DNA of 52,332 nt from a virus, in IMG/VR virus record IMGVR_UViG_3300023103_000007, positions 1-52,332 of that record; one strand, 5' to 3'. The notes under the pieces are model-generated. The model saw nothing but the letters and a program-made list of their open reading frames with translations, did no database searches and was not told the origin of the DNA. This document shows positions 38,476 through 48,612 of this stretch, piece after piece. Both the position numbers and the translations under genes were made by a program. The number at the start of each line of letters is the position of its first letter. Position 1 is the first letter of the stretch.

Positions 38476-40665
38476 GTGGCTGGTGGTGCCGTTGGACCAA
38501 GCGCTGATCGTGTTTTGACTATACTGGAGGCAAAGACCGAACAGTATCAGAGGAACATCAACCAGGCTAGACAGACATTCAACAGTTTCACTCAGAATGT
38601 TCAGGTTAACATCAACGTACTGAACACCCAGTTTAATAACCTCAACGCAGCTGCTGCCCGGACACAGCAGTCTTTCTCTCGTCTCAGGTCTTCTGGATCG
38701 TCTCTGTCATCTACTCTTAAGGGTATTGCTGCTGCATATATCACCCTCAACACAGTTAAGAGTGCACAGGGTCTAGTTGATACCAACATAAGAATTGTCA
38801 ACTCACTAAAGACTGCTGGTCTTGAGGGATCAGAGCTCACTCGTGTGTATGATGAGCTGTATGCCTCTGCTCAGAGAAACAGGACAGAGTTCGAGGGTAT
38901 AGCCAAACTCTACAGTAGGGTCTCTCTGGCGCAGGGGGAGCTGAAGGTAAGTACTGCTGACCTCATAACCTTCACTGATAATGTCGCTAAGGCACTGAGA
39001 GTTGCAGGAACAGATACGATCAATGCGCAGGGTGCACTCCTACAGCTAGGACAAGCACTCGGCAGCGGTACTGTGAGGGCGGAGGAGTTCAACTCTATAC
39101 TCGAGGGTTTGCTACCAATTGCTCAGACAGCTGCTAGGGGTATCAAGGAGGCTGGTGGTTCTGTGGCCCAGCTCAGGAAGTTGATGCTTGATGGTGAGGT
39201 ATCTTCTAAAGCTTTCTTCGAGGGAATACAGGCTGGGGCGTCTGGTCTTGATGAGAGACTGCAGGGTGTGGAGACGACCGTATCTGGTGCATTCACTGTA
39301 CTCAACAATGCTCTGCTCAGAGCTGCAGGTGAAATGAACAGTGGGTCTCAGGCAACTGAGGAGTTCTCCATGCAGATACAGAGACTTGCCAGGTACATTG
39401 ATAACACTAACTTCTCTGTCATTATACAGGACATAAATAACTTCATAGTTACTGTCAGTCAGGCAGCCGATAGGGTGCAGTCCCTGGTTAACTGGCTGAG
39501 TAAGCTCCCTGGTGCGGCAGCCGATGCTCTCGACATTCGAGACATTGCTCCCCAGGACAGGATAAACACTGCTTTCGAGAAGTCCGAGGGAAGTATAACA
39601 AAGAGTGTTCAGTCTGCTGCAACAGAGGGTCTCAGAGCCGCCTTCGACAAGGCAGGAGGAGAGAAGTTTGGACCAAATAGTCCGACACCAAACGACAGGA
39701 TTGGTGCGACGTTCGGTGATCTTCAGGGACCTAAGAGAACAATCAGCATAAAGGACTACCCATCAACAGATAGTAAGGGATCAAAGAAGAAAAAAGGTCC
39801 CAGAGACAGAGTTGATTCGTACGAGGACACAACTCTAGACACTGAGTCTCTCGAGCAGGAGTATCAGGCGAGACTTAAGTTGAATCCTCTTCTAGGAAGC
39901 TACCGAGAGAGTCTCATAAAGATACAGCGAGAGCAGCAGCTACTCAATGATCTGCAGAGGGACAATGTCGAGATAACTCCGGAGATCAGGGAGAAGGTGT
40001 CTGGTCTGGCGACAGAGTATGCTCGGGCAGAGGTCGCTCTCAGTGACCTAAGTGACACACAGGATGCCGTCAACAAGCGACTTCTTGAGGTCAGGGAGTT
40101 CAGTAAGGACACCACTCGCGGCATAGTTGATGGTCTTCTAGCTGGCAAGGACGCAGCTGAAGTCTTTGGTGAAGCTTTAAATAAATTGGGTCAAAAATTC
40201 TTAGATCTTGCTTTCGACAGTGCTTTCGATAAAGGTGGTTTATTAGAGAAATTGTTCAAGGGTGGTAGCGGAGGAACAGGTGGTGGACCTCTTGCTTTCA
40301 TTGGTAAATTATTTGGATTTAAGTCTGGGGGATATACTGGGGCAGGTTCACCCAATGCTCCTGCAGGAGTAGTACACAAGGACGAGTACGTATTCGACAA
40401 GAGAGCAGTAGACAGGATTGGTGTTGCCAACCTTGATGCCATGCGTAGGGGCATGAGGGGATATCAGTCTGGCGGCATGGTCACCACACCCTCCCTCCCC
40501 CGATCACCCTCCCCGTCTCAGGGATCAGTCACCTTTGGCGGTATCGTGACCAATATAAACATTGAGGGTAGTGCTGATCGCAGGACACTTGCTCTTACTG
40601 CTGCACAGATAGCAGAGAATAACAGACAGATTCTCTATCAGCAGAAGAATCAGTGGAGGTCCTGA
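38476..40665 (+). CDS. Tape measure protein
   Basis: 729 residues, GTG start, long helical repeats (EQYQRNINQARQTFNSFTQN, VALSDLSDTQDAVNKRLLEV), the pattern expected of tape measures, and the usual conserved block near residue 150-270 (RVAGTDTINAQGALLQLGQA, LGSGTVRAEEFNSILEGLLP). The C-terminus has GFKSGGYTGAGSPNAPAGVV and HKDEYVFDKRAVDRIG, the common tape-measure end motif. About 730 residues predict a tail near 110 nm by the usual 1.5 angstrom per residue. Bases 40160-40330 are AT-rich, a recombination patch. Confidence 0.93.
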   Translation: MAGGAVGPSADRVLTILEAKTEQYQRNINQARQTFNSFTQNVQVNINVLNTQFNNLNAAAARTQQSFSRLRSSGSSLSSTLKGIAAAYITLNTVKSAQGLVDTNIRIVNSLKTAGLEGSELTRVYDELYASAQRNRTEFEGIAKLYSRVSLAQGELKVSTADLITFTDNVAKALRVAGTDTINAQGALLQLGQALGSGTVRAEEFNSILEGLLPIAQTAARGIKEAGGSVAQLRKLMLDGEVSSKAFFEGIQAGASGLDERLQGVETTVSGAFTVLNNALLRAAGEMNSGSQATEEFSMQIQRLARYIDNTNFSVIIQDINNFIVTVSQAADRVQSLVNWLSKLPGAAADALDIRDIAPQDRINTAFEKSEGSITKSVQSAATEGLRAAFDKAGGEKFGPNSPTPNDRIGATFGDLQGPKRTISIKDYPSTDSKGSKKKKGPRDRVDSYEDTTLDTESLEQEYQARLKLNPLLGSYRESLIKIQREQQLLNDLQRDNVEITPEIREKVSGLATEYARAEVALSDLSDTQDAVNKRLLEVREFSKDTTRGIVDGLLAGKDAAEVFGEALNKLGQKFLDLAFDSAFDKGGLLEKLFKGGSGGTGGGPLAFIGKLFGFKSGGYTGAGSPNAPAGVVHKDEYVFDKRAVDRIGVANLDAMRRGMRGYQSGGMVTTPSLPRSPSPSQGSVTFGGIVTNINIEGSADRRTLALTAAQIAENNRQILYQQKNQWRS

Positions 40666-41345
40666 TGGTGGAGGTGTGGCCTTCAATCTTGGTACCAAGC
40701 GTTGTGGAGTTTCAGCTTGTCCCCTCTCAGGGATTCGGACCCAGGAGCACATTTGGAGTGCAGCAGGTTATATCTACAGATCGAGGCTACTGGAGAGCAT
40801 CTCTCTCCTCCTTCAACATCAGGACACCAGACCAGATCAGGGAGTGGAGGGCAGTGATTGCCTCTCTGTCCGGGTCTCTTGGCGAAGTTCTGATTGGACC
40901 ATTTGACTGTAAGAACTCTCCCAGGGATATATCTGGACCATCTATTCTATCTGGTATACCATTCAGTGATGACACATATTTCAGTGATGGGGCAGGTTGG
41001 TCTCAGTCTACAGCAGCTGGTATCGTGACCTTTTCCAGGACTCTCAGGTCAACTGAGGCTGTTGTGACTATAACCTCCCCTGGCTCCATACGTCGTGGAA
41101 TGTACTTCTCTATAAGGAAGAGACTCTACATAGTCACTCTTGTTCTGGATACTAGCTCAACACGAGTGTCTATCAGGTTCAGTCCTCCACTCAGGAGTGA
41201 TATTGCAGCAGGGGAGTCAGTGGACTTCTCACGCCCTCAGTGTCTCATGCGCCTTGCCTCCACTGAGACAGGATCCCTCTCACTGAGGATGGGGAGGTTT
41301 TCTGATCCAACAGTAGAGTTAGAGGAGTCTCCCCTTGGACTTTGA
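40665..41345 (+). CDS. Distal tail protein 1 (GTA-like)
   Basis: 226 residues from ATG 40665, TGATG-coupled to the tape measure. Early in the protein comes QGFGPRSTFGVQQVISTDRG then WRASLSSFNIRTPDQIREWR, matching the N-terminus of GTA gp12/DUF2460-type distal tail proteins. The C-terminal half is beta-rich (SIRKRLYIVTLVLDTSS). It probably forms the ring at the tail end. Confidence 0.75.
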   Translation: MVEVWPSILVPSVVEFQLVPSQGFGPRSTFGVQQVISTDRGYWRASLSSFNIRTPDQIREWRAVIASLSGSLGEVLIGPFDCKNSPRDISGPSILSGIPFSDDTYFSDGAGWSQSTAAGIVTFSRTLRSTEAVVTITSPGSIRRGMYFSIRKRLYIVTLVLDTSSTRVSIRFSPPLRSDIAAGESVDFSRPQCLMRLASTETGSLSLRMGRFSDPTVELEESPLGL

Positions 41346-41919
41346 TCCCCTCATAGAGGCACAGCTCAGTGGTGCCACAGTCTCTGGTGACGTTCTTGTT
41401 GAGCTTGACTTCCTCAGTGGTCCAGTACGTGTGTGGAATGGGTTCGGGAGGTTGAGGACTCTTGACGACAGGGAGTGGATGGGTATTGGTGGGCTTGGCT
41501 CTGTGTCTGATACTGTCCAGATGTTCAATGGGGGAGCACCAGAGCTCACTATGACTGTGTCTGGTGTTGACGAGTCGTTTGCCTCTAAGGTGAGGGATGA
41601 GGCAGAGGAGTACAGAGACAGAGTTGTGAGGGTGTACATTCAGTTCTTCTCTCTGTCTGACTCTGGTCCCCTGCCAATTGTCATGCCATACGCTCGCTCC
41701 TGGGCTAGAATGAAGAGTATAAAGTCCAGCAGACAGGAGACAGATACTGGATATCTGTACTCCCTGACCATCTCTGCAGAGACACCGTTTGAGAGTAGGA
41801 GAAGACCAAAGTTTAGCTACTGGACGGACAGGGATCAGCAGCAGAGATATCCCGGAGACAGGGGATGTGAGAGAGTGGCTGGAATACAGCAGAAACTTGT
41901 TGTGTTTCCGGACTTCTGA
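41335..41919 (+). CDS. Tail tip protein (GTA gp13-like)
   Basis: 194 residues, TTG start after GAGGAGTCTCCCC. The N-terminus (DVLVELDFLSGPVRVWNGFG, then DDREWMGIGGLGSVSD) and the aromatic-rich end (FSYWTDRDQQQRYPGDRGCE) match the DUF2163-containing group of baseplate/tip proteins only weakly. The order tape measure, distal protein, tip protein, NlpC/P60-like, J-like is that of GTA-type tails. Confidence 0.7.
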   Translation: MDFDPLIEAQLSGATVSGDVLVELDFLSGPVRVWNGFGRLRTLDDREWMGIGGLGSVSDTVQMFNGGAPELTMTVSGVDESFASKVRDEAEEYRDRVVRVYIQFFSLSDSGPLPIVMPYARSWARMKSIKSSRQETDTGYLYSLTISAETPFESRRRPKFSYWTDRDQQQRYPGDRGCERVAGIQQKLVVFPDF

Positions 41920-41926
41920 GGTTTGA

Positions 41927-42331
41927 ATGAGCAGGATAGATGAGTTCACGAGAATACTAGCTAGGCTTCCCTTTGTTTATGGGAGGCACGACTGTGCTCT
42001 CGTTCTTGCTGACTGGTGGATGTATCTTCACTCATCCCAGCATGACCCTGCATACCACCTTCGTGGTACATACTCCACGGAGGAGGAGTGCTGCAGGGTT
42101 TTGGAGGATCATGGAGGTCTCGCGAGGGTCGTCAGGGGTATAGCCCTCTCCGTGGGCGCTACGCGATCCAGTGATCCTGCTCCAGGTGACGTATCTGTTG
42201 TCAGGATACTAGACAGACACTGGTGTGCTATCATGTCATCCTCCGGCAGGTGGGTCATGAAGACAGGAGCGGGCATCTCCTCCCCTGATTCCTCCTCCCT
42301 GAGGGTTGTCTGCTGCTGGAGGATCTGCTGA
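41927..42331 (+). CDS. Tail tip NlpC/P60-like peptidase (DUF6950)
   Basis: 134 residues. RLPFVYGRHDCALVLADWWM is the catalytic Cys motif (H-D-C-x-x-x-x-A-D) and GDVSVVRILDRHWCAIMSSS the histidine region. The family cuts peptidoglycan crosslinks during DNA entry. Position after the tip gene matches GTA gp14. Start ATG 41927. Confidence 0.85.
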   Translation: MSRIDEFTRILARLPFVYGRHDCALVLADWWMYLHSSQHDPAYHLRGTYSTEEECCRVLEDHGGLARVVRGIALSVGATRSSDPAPGDVSVVRILDRHWCAIMSSSGRWVMKTGAGISSPDSSSLRVVCCWRIC

Positions 42332-45141
42332 TGCCTCAGGCTCTTGTTGGTCTCATTGTAGCAGCTGGTGTTCCTGGTCTCGTGACTGCTGCTGGTACAC
42401 TCACTCTTGCTGGTACACTCACATCATTCGCCATAGGTGTTGGTCTGTCTCTTGCTGGGAGTGCTCTTCTTGCTGCTGCTCAGAAGACACCCAAGCCACA
42501 GGATGTGCAGAATACTCTCAGGCAGCCAGTACCCCCTAGAATGAGGTACTATGGAAGACATAGGGTGGGTGGATCACTCATGGCCATAGAGACCTGGCAG
42601 GGGAACCTGTATCAGGTCATCGCCCACTCTCAGGGTCTTCTGGATGGTGTTGAGGGATATATAATCGACAACAGGTCAGTCACCACTGACTCCAGTGGTA
42701 ACGTCACGTCAAGACCATACCCGCGAACAGTCAGCGTTGGGAACCCAGTGCGGGTGAGGTGTGTCACGTATCCGGGAACTGCCTCACAGCTGGCGGATCC
42801 CGACATGATGACTCGGTTTCCTGATCTCTGGACAGAGTATCACAGGCTGCGTGGAGTGTGCTACACTGTGTTTACTGCTGCACGTGTGAAGTCTGAGTAC
42901 TTCATAAATGTCTATCCAACAGGTATACCTAAACTTAATGTTGATGCCAGGTTCAGCAGGGTGTTTGACCCCAGGGATCCCACACAGTCTAGGTCTGACC
43001 AATCAACGTGGAAGTATACCACCAATCTCGCTCTCCAGTTTGCAGACTACCTCACTCACCCTGATGGCATGCAGATAGACTGGTCCATGATAGACGAGGA
43101 CAGGCTCTCCACGGCTGCTGACGTGTGTGACGAAGTTCTCACCACTAAGTCAGGATCGTCTGTCCTCAGGTATCACGGTGGGCTCTCATACTCTCTCACC
43201 TCTGAGCCAAGAGAGGTGGTGGATAGGTTCCTCTTCTCCATGGATGGCAGGTTGTCTCTTCTTCCGTCTGGTAAGATAGCTGTGGATGCTGGCAAGTGGG
43301 TGGAGCCAGTGGTTCATGTTGAGGACAGGCACATCTGCTCCTTCGAACTCACTGACAGCTCTGGTCCACTGTCTGAGGCAAATGAGATAATCATTAAATA
43401 TACGTTTGAGGAGGCTAACTTCTCCGAGACGACCTGTGATCCCTGGAGAGATGATGACCTGATCAGTCAGTACGGTGAGGTGAAGACCAAGGACTTTGAG
43501 GCATTTGAGATAAGAAGCCACAACCATGCAAGACGGATAGCCAAGATCTTGTCAGAGAGACTGAGTCCTCGATGGTCTGGGACTATCGTCACCAACCTGT
43601 TTGGTATGAAGTGCTACGACCAGAGGTGGATCCTACTCAGTATTGACAGTCTGGGCATAGAGGCAGAGACATTCGAGATACTGAGTTTCACTGAGAGCTT
43701 CCTGGACGGAAGAGTTGTCATGGAGGTTGCCTCCTTCCGCGAGGAGATCTACAACTTTGATCCTGCCACTGAGGAGGGAACAGCCCCCACAGCCCCCGAG
43801 CTACTGGAGGAGAGCGATGTCACTCCTCCTGAGGGGATTGAGGCAGAGACTGTGCTGGTTACTGGAGGTTACTCTGTCATAAGAGTCTCATGGGATGCGC
43901 AGAGGAATGACTACAGTGTACAGGTGCAGTATGCCATAGCGAACTCCGGACAGTGGCAGGCTGTCGCAGTATCCGACAACTCTACATCAGTTGACATATA
44001 TAGTCTTATTGATGGTGAGGAGTATGATGTACAGGTCAGGAACATTGCTGCATCAGGTACACCGTCCACCTGGGTCACTCTGGAGGACATACAGTACATC
44101 GGCAACCCCTCCCCGCCTGGGTCTCCGACATCACTTAGTGTCTCATCCTCAGGTGCCGATGTCGTTGTCACCTGGATAACTCCCAACAGCCAGTCCTTCA
44201 GTAGGAGTCGGCTCTACAGGGCACCAGCAGGATCCCCCCTTGGGTCGGCAGCTGATATATCTGGGTCTCTGTTCGGGTCACCTAACCAGTCAGTGACTTA
44301 TATTGACAGTCCGCCATATGGTAGTTATGACTACTGGGTTGTTGCTGAGAATGCGTCTGGAGTGCAGTCTTCTCCTACTGGACCAGTTAGCCTCTCGGGA
44401 GGGGTGCAGCCTGAGACTTCTGCTCTTCTGGCGAGGATGACAGTGCAGCCTTCATCTGCGAGAAGGAACCTGATAGATGAGCTGATCTCCTCACTCAAGA
44501 GCGCAGGTGTGTGGTCCAAGCTCAACACTCTCTATGTCTATGCAGCACACTCTCAGCAGGCCTCTCTCCTTAACTGGAGATCATCCTCCTACGACAGCTC
44601 AGCACTGGGCTCTCCTGTCTTCACTGCCGACAGGGGCTTTGCTCTGTCGAGTGGATCCAGCATAGACACTACTATGAACCCGTCAACTGCTGGAGCACCA
44701 TACACACAGAACTCTGCGCACTTTGGTTTGTGGAGCAGAACATCTGGACAGTTCACTGGCTATGAGCTTGGATCCACAGCCTCTGCAGCATCTAACTACT
44801 CGTACGTGAGGCTGCGCTCCACCTCGGACACACTGGGTGCCAGGATCAATGACCTGACTGCACTTACAGTGACTGGAGTCACTGATGCCTCAGGCCACAC
44901 TGTGGTGAACAGGAGTGGAGCCACCGCGAGGCAGGTCTTTAAGAATGGCGTTCAGGTGTTCAGTGATAGTGTGGCCTCATCTGGTCTCACGAACTCCAGC
45001 ACTCACGTTGGCAGGATGTCGACAACATACACAGACAGACAGATAGCCGCTGCACATACTGGTGGGTCACTCACTGCAGGAGAGGCAGATGCTCTGTATG
45101 ATGCTCTGTACACCTACATGTCTGCAGTTGGTGCTGCCTGA
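42331..45141 (+). CDS. Central tail / host-specificity protein (J-like)
   Basis: 936 residues. The N-terminal 50 residues are hydrophobic (GVPGLVTAAGTLTLAGTLTS). Then the J-like core: VPPRMRYYGRHRVGGSLMAI, LLDGVEGYIIDNRSV, DVCDEVLTTKSGSSVLRYHG and the ANEIIIKYTFEEANF region. Two fibronectin-like domains follow (about residues 500-600 and 605-700), and the last 220 residues resemble a concanavalin/LamG-like beta sandwich (DTTMNPSTAGAPYTQNSAHF). The protein forms the fibre hub and contacts the host. Confidence 0.85.
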   Translation: MPQALVGLIVAAGVPGLVTAAGTLTLAGTLTSFAIGVGLSLAGSALLAAAQKTPKPQDVQNTLRQPVPPRMRYYGRHRVGGSLMAIETWQGNLYQVIAHSQGLLDGVEGYIIDNRSVTTDSSGNVTSRPYPRTVSVGNPVRVRCVTYPGTASQLADPDMMTRFPDLWTEYHRLRGVCYTVFTAARVKSEYFINVYPTGIPKLNVDARFSRVFDPRDPTQSRSDQSTWKYTTNLALQFADYLTHPDGMQIDWSMIDEDRLSTAADVCDEVLTTKSGSSVLRYHGGLSYSLTSEPREVVDRFLFSMDGRLSLLPSGKIAVDAGKWVEPVVHVEDRHICSFELTDSSGPLSEANEIIIKYTFEEANFSETTCDPWRDDDLISQYGEVKTKDFEAFEIRSHNHARRIAKILSERLSPRWSGTIVTNLFGMKCYDQRWILLSIDSLGIEAETFEILSFTESFLDGRVVMEVASFREEIYNFDPATEEGTAPTAPELLEESDVTPPEGIEAETVLVTGGYSVIRVSWDAQRNDYSVQVQYAIANSGQWQAVAVSDNSTSVDIYSLIDGEEYDVQVRNIAASGTPSTWVTLEDIQYIGNPSPPGSPTSLSVSSSGADVVVTWITPNSQSFSRSRLYRAPAGSPLGSAADISGSLFGSPNQSVTYIDSPPYGSYDYWVVAENASGVQSSPTGPVSLSGGVQPETSALLARMTVQPSSARRNLIDELISSLKSAGVWSKLNTLYVYAAHSQQASLLNWRSSSYDSSALGSPVFTADRGFALSSGSSIDTTMNPSTAGAPYTQNSAHFGLWSRTSGQFTGYELGSTASAASNYSYVRLRSTSDTLGARINDLTALTVTGVTDASGHTVVNRSGATARQVFKNGVQVFSDSVASSGLTNSSTHVGRMSTTYTDRQIAAAHTGGSLTAGEADALYDALYTYMSAVGAA

Positions 45142-45152
45142 GGGAGGAAGAT

Positions 45153-45674
45153 ATGGTTGTTGGTGACTTCAGGGACTACACTGGGATGGAGAGCAGCAGG
45201 AACTCCAGGATTATGTCTCAGCTTATGAAGTTGTCTGAGAAGATCAGTATTCTCAGTTCATCTCAGCTGAGTGACGAACAGAAGATAGGGGCTATACAGA
45301 CAGCGCTAATTCAGCTAAACTTAAGCGTAGTGTCTCTCGGAGACAGCATCACCTCTCTTCAGGAGCTGGTCAACACTAAGATGACTGCCCTCAGCGGATC
45401 AGCAAGGAGTCTCAAGATTCTTCCTGATGTTGTCAAGAGTTATAGTTCTATTCTCTCGATCGTGTTGGCAGGAGACAGGTCATACGAGCTGGTCTGCACT
45501 GGTGCACTCACTACTGACACTATTCTTCCATACGTAAAGAGTGCACCCTCTGGTTTTCGTCTTGTTCGTGCAGTACCCACAGCCACAGACAGAGTTACAG
45601 TAACGATAGCAGAGCCAGCTCTCGCAGTAGGATTCACAGGTACCATGACCGTTGGTCTGGTTGCACTAAGGTAG
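45153..45674 (+). CDS. Tail fibre accessory with coiled coil and beta end
   Basis: 173 residues, ribosome site GAGGGAGGAAGAT. The first 85 residues form a coiled coil (RIMSQLMKLSEKISILSSS, IGAIQTALIQLNLSVVSLGD); the rest is a small beta domain (YELVCTGALTTDTILPYVKS, RVTVTIAEPALAVGF). It probably trimerises and joins fibre to tip. Confidence 0.65.
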   Translation: MVVGDFRDYTGMESSRNSRIMSQLMKLSEKISILSSSQLSDEQKIGAIQTALIQLNLSVVSLGDSITSLQELVNTKMTALSGSARSLKILPDVVKSYSSILSIVLAGDRSYELVCTGALTTDTILPYVKSAPSGFRLVRAVPTATDRVTVTIAEPALAVGFTGTMTVGLVALR

Positions 45675-45678
45675 TACA

Positions 45679-48378
45679 ATGGGACAGATATCAGACATTG
45701 CATCCAGCGTCTTCAGGGACTGGGAGACACAGGGAGTACCATCGAGTGGAGCACATGAGCCTGACAAGGCAGAGACCAGAGATTTATTTTCTCTAATTGA
45801 CGATCAAATATCGCAAATATTATCTGGGTTATCTATAGGTGATATGGTAATATACCCATCAGTTTTGGATATGGAAGACGATTTCGATAACCAAGATCCA
45901 GGACAATATGCTCTTATCGTATCCTCTGATGTTGATAAACTTAAAATATATGTAAGAGGTTCAACAGAATGGGAGTTCGTTACCACATTATCTGCTGCTG
46001 ATGTGGCTAATACTGAACAGGTAATAACTTGGGGTTTCTTTGGTGTAGTTGAATTTGATCAAAATGGTATACTGGGTCAAGTACGTACAATTTATTTACC
46101 AAGAAATTATTATTATAAGAGGGATGGTGTAGAGTATTCTATAACAAACGCTGGTACAGAAAGCACACGTTATCCTGGTAAAACAGAGATACAATATCCA
46201 GCAGGAGCGACACTCTATGCTTTATATATTGACACAGAAGACAACGTTTCTCCATTTAAGTTACAAGCATATGGATCCACCTCCCTCTCCCGATCAGAGA
46301 GATACATACCTGTTTTAACATTTTCTTCTGGTGTAGTACAGTTTTCAAACGTCAGGTATCAGGATCTAGAGGGTGTAGAAAAGACAGTATATTTGAATTA
46401 TCCTATTGTTGTTGATAACGCTACTGTATTCGTTCCTGATGGTTTTGTGGGATCTGATTCTGTTGCTAATTTTACAGATAGAATATTTTATAAAGAAATG
46501 GCATTTACATCAGATGGATCAGGAAAACAATTATGTTGGAATCATGCTAATTTCTTAAATAATTTAGATCCATGGGTAGTTACAGGTTATCCAAGAAACC
46601 CACAATCAGCAGCTGTTACACCAATCTTAAGATCTTTTAATGGTAGCTATATACCATTATCTGGTGTAGATGTTGTCGGGGAGGTTACTGGTGGTACTAT
46701 TAGAAACCAAGCTGTGACTGGTAAATCTAATCCTGAATTGTGTGATATAAAAATACCGACAAATGTTTTGTCTGATATAACAGAATCAAATTTACTTGCA
46801 TTGGGTTTTACTAAGGGTTATGCTAGTCCAACTGGTTCATTTAACCATTATGGTGTGTTATTATCTGATAATGCTCCTGGTAGATGGGCATTTGTACGTA
46901 TTTATGTTCAGACAGATACAGATAATAGTTTTGGTTCTGTGACTGGATTTTTTACAACACCAACACTCTCTGGTAACTCTTCTTTCTCTTTAGTGAGAGA
47001 AAAAACTCTTTCTGCTAGAGCTGCCATTTTTTGTGGTTGGGCTAAAATGCCATCCACAACACTTTATACAGGTATTTGGGTTGGTAGTGTTTCTGGTGGT
47101 TCTGTTAATGTAATAGTCTGTGGGTTACAGATTGGTTATGGTTCATCATCTAGATCTTGGGTAAGAAGAGGTGATTATCCTACAGCAGATCAATCTGTTG
47201 ATAAGAAATTAATGAATGTTATTGGATCAACAGAAGTTTCTCCAGAACCGAGCCTATTGTATCCTGATGACATGTGGATGATTGAGAATAGAAATAGATC
47301 TTTTTATCCAACATGTATTGTAGAACAAAGACAAGAAGGTGATACACTAAGGTTTGCGTTATCTACCAGAAAAGGATCTGATAGGTATCCTTTTGCAGAT
47401 GTAAGAGGAGACAGTTCTGTAGAACTGTCTCCTTCTCGTTTGGGTTCTTCTATCCGTGTGTTGGCTCGTAGAACATTGTCTTCCGCTAAAGCAGACAGAT
47501 ACTATAAAGATATTGGTGTACATATTGCTCCTGCAGCAAGTTTAAGTGGTCAAACTGTAAGACCTCTTTATATCGGAGACAGTATAACAGAAATAAGCGG
47601 TCGTACTGCGGCAATGGTGAGAAAGTTAACATCTTTAAGTATGACTGTTGTTCCTGTTGGTACAGTTGATGTTGTAGAAACTGGGGAATCTGGTACAACT
47701 AAGGCAGAAGGTAGGTCATCTAGAAGATATGATGAGTATACTGGGGAAGATCAAAGTAGAACAGCACCAATAACTCCTGGTAATGAATCAACATATCTTG
47801 CTTTAAGTACAGCATCTAAGAGAGAATATAACCCCTTCCTTAGAGCATCAACTGGAGGAGATCCATCTGAATATATTTTTGGCGGATATATTTTTGATCT
47901 TTCTTTCTATCTAACTAGATTCAGTTTAAATACACCAACACACATCATCATCAATCTTGGTACTAATGATTTTAATCAACTCGGTCCAGTTGATGGTGCT
48001 GCTTCTGTTGATGCAGGTATTCGTTGTCTAGTAGCTAGAATAAGAGCCACACACCCAATACTACCTATTGCGTTCTCTATTAACCAACAACCAAGAACAC
48101 CATCAGGTGATGCTTTTTGGATACAGAGACAAACTATTAACATCAAGACACATTTTGAAACATTAGAAGATATCGCAGACTCTAATTGTTATGTTTTACC
48201 TGGATATGCTCACATATCTCCTGACGATGGTTGGCCATTTCCAACACCAACTACAGACCCAATAACAGGGCAAAAGAAAACGACAATAACAGATGGATTA
48301 CATTATGAGGGTATAGCTACAGAACAAATGGCTGAATTAGAGTCAGCTTGGATAGCCTGTATAACAGCTGGTGTTTAA
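45679..48378 (+). CDS. Tail fibre/spike with C-terminal SGNH esterase
   Basis: 899 residues. The first 35 codons share the phage's GC-rich style; from about 45781 the DNA turns AT-rich through the whole gene, so a foreign receptor-binding part was joined to a native N-terminal anchor (QISDIASSVFRDWETQ). Residues 635-895 are an SGNH/GDSL hydrolase: LYIGDSITEISG (Ser), THIIINLGTNDFNQLG (Asn), and TITDGLHYEG (Asp-His). It probably removes acetyl groups from surface glycans. The motif CCTCTCCCGATC is embedded at 46284. Confidence 0.9.
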   Translation: MGQISDIASSVFRDWETQGVPSSGAHEPDKAETRDLFSLIDDQISQILSGLSIGDMVIYPSVLDMEDDFDNQDPGQYALIVSSDVDKLKIYVRGSTEWEFVTTLSAADVANTEQVITWGFFGVVEFDQNGILGQVRTIYLPRNYYYKRDGVEYSITNAGTESTRYPGKTEIQYPAGATLYALYIDTEDNVSPFKLQAYGSTSLSRSERYIPVLTFSSGVVQFSNVRYQDLEGVEKTVYLNYPIVVDNATVFVPDGFVGSDSVANFTDRIFYKEMAFTSDGSGKQLCWNHANFLNNLDPWVVTGYPRNPQSAAVTPILRSFNGSYIPLSGVDVVGEVTGGTIRNQAVTGKSNPELCDIKIPTNVLSDITESNLLALGFTKGYASPTGSFNHYGVLLSDNAPGRWAFVRIYVQTDTDNSFGSVTGFFTTPTLSGNSSFSLVREKTLSARAAIFCGWAKMPSTTLYTGIWVGSVSGGSVNVIVCGLQIGYGSSSRSWVRRGDYPTADQSVDKKLMNVIGSTEVSPEPSLLYPDDMWMIENRNRSFYPTCIVEQRQEGDTLRFALSTRKGSDRYPFADVRGDSSVELSPSRLGSSIRVLARRTLSSAKADRYYKDIGVHIAPAASLSGQTVRPLYIGDSITEISGRTAAMVRKLTSLSMTVVPVGTVDVVETGESGTTKAEGRSSRRYDEYTGEDQSRTAPITPGNESTYLALSTASKREYNPFLRASTGGDPSEYIFGGYIFDLSFYLTRFSLNTPTHIIINLGTNDFNQLGPVDGAASVDAGIRCLVARIRATHPILPIAFSINQQPRTPSGDAFWIQRQTINIKTHFETLEDIADSNCYVLPGYAHISPDDGWPFPTPTTDPITGQKKTTITDGLHYEGIATEQMAELESAWIACITAGV

Positions 48379-48388
48379 GGAAAAACCC

Positions 48389-48601
48389 ATGATACTATCT
48401 AAAGACGAAACACAGGTAGGATTTATAGAATTGTCTAAACTGGAGGGTTTAGACAAACAGATAGAGGTCTACTTAGATGACAAATTGATCGAAGATTGGA
48501 TATCTGTTGACACTAATAAAGAAACAGTTACAACAGATGAAGGAGAGTTTTCAGGTAAAGTTGAAATTAATATAATTGACAACTCATTCCCTATGGATTA
48601 A
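48389..48601 (+). CDS. Small protein, fibre chaperone-like
   Basis: 70 residues from ATG 48389 (TAAGGAAAAACCC before it). It lies directly after the fibre gene in the same AT-rich block and is acidic (GFIELSKLEGLDKQIEVYLD, VEINIIDNSFPMD). Small genes after fibre genes often help fibre folding; that is inferred from position. Confidence 0.65.
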   Translation: MILSKDETQVGFIELSKLEGLDKQIEVYLDDKLIEDWISVDTNKETVTTDEGEFSGKVEINIIDNSFPMD

Positions 48602-48612
48602 GGAGAAAAACC

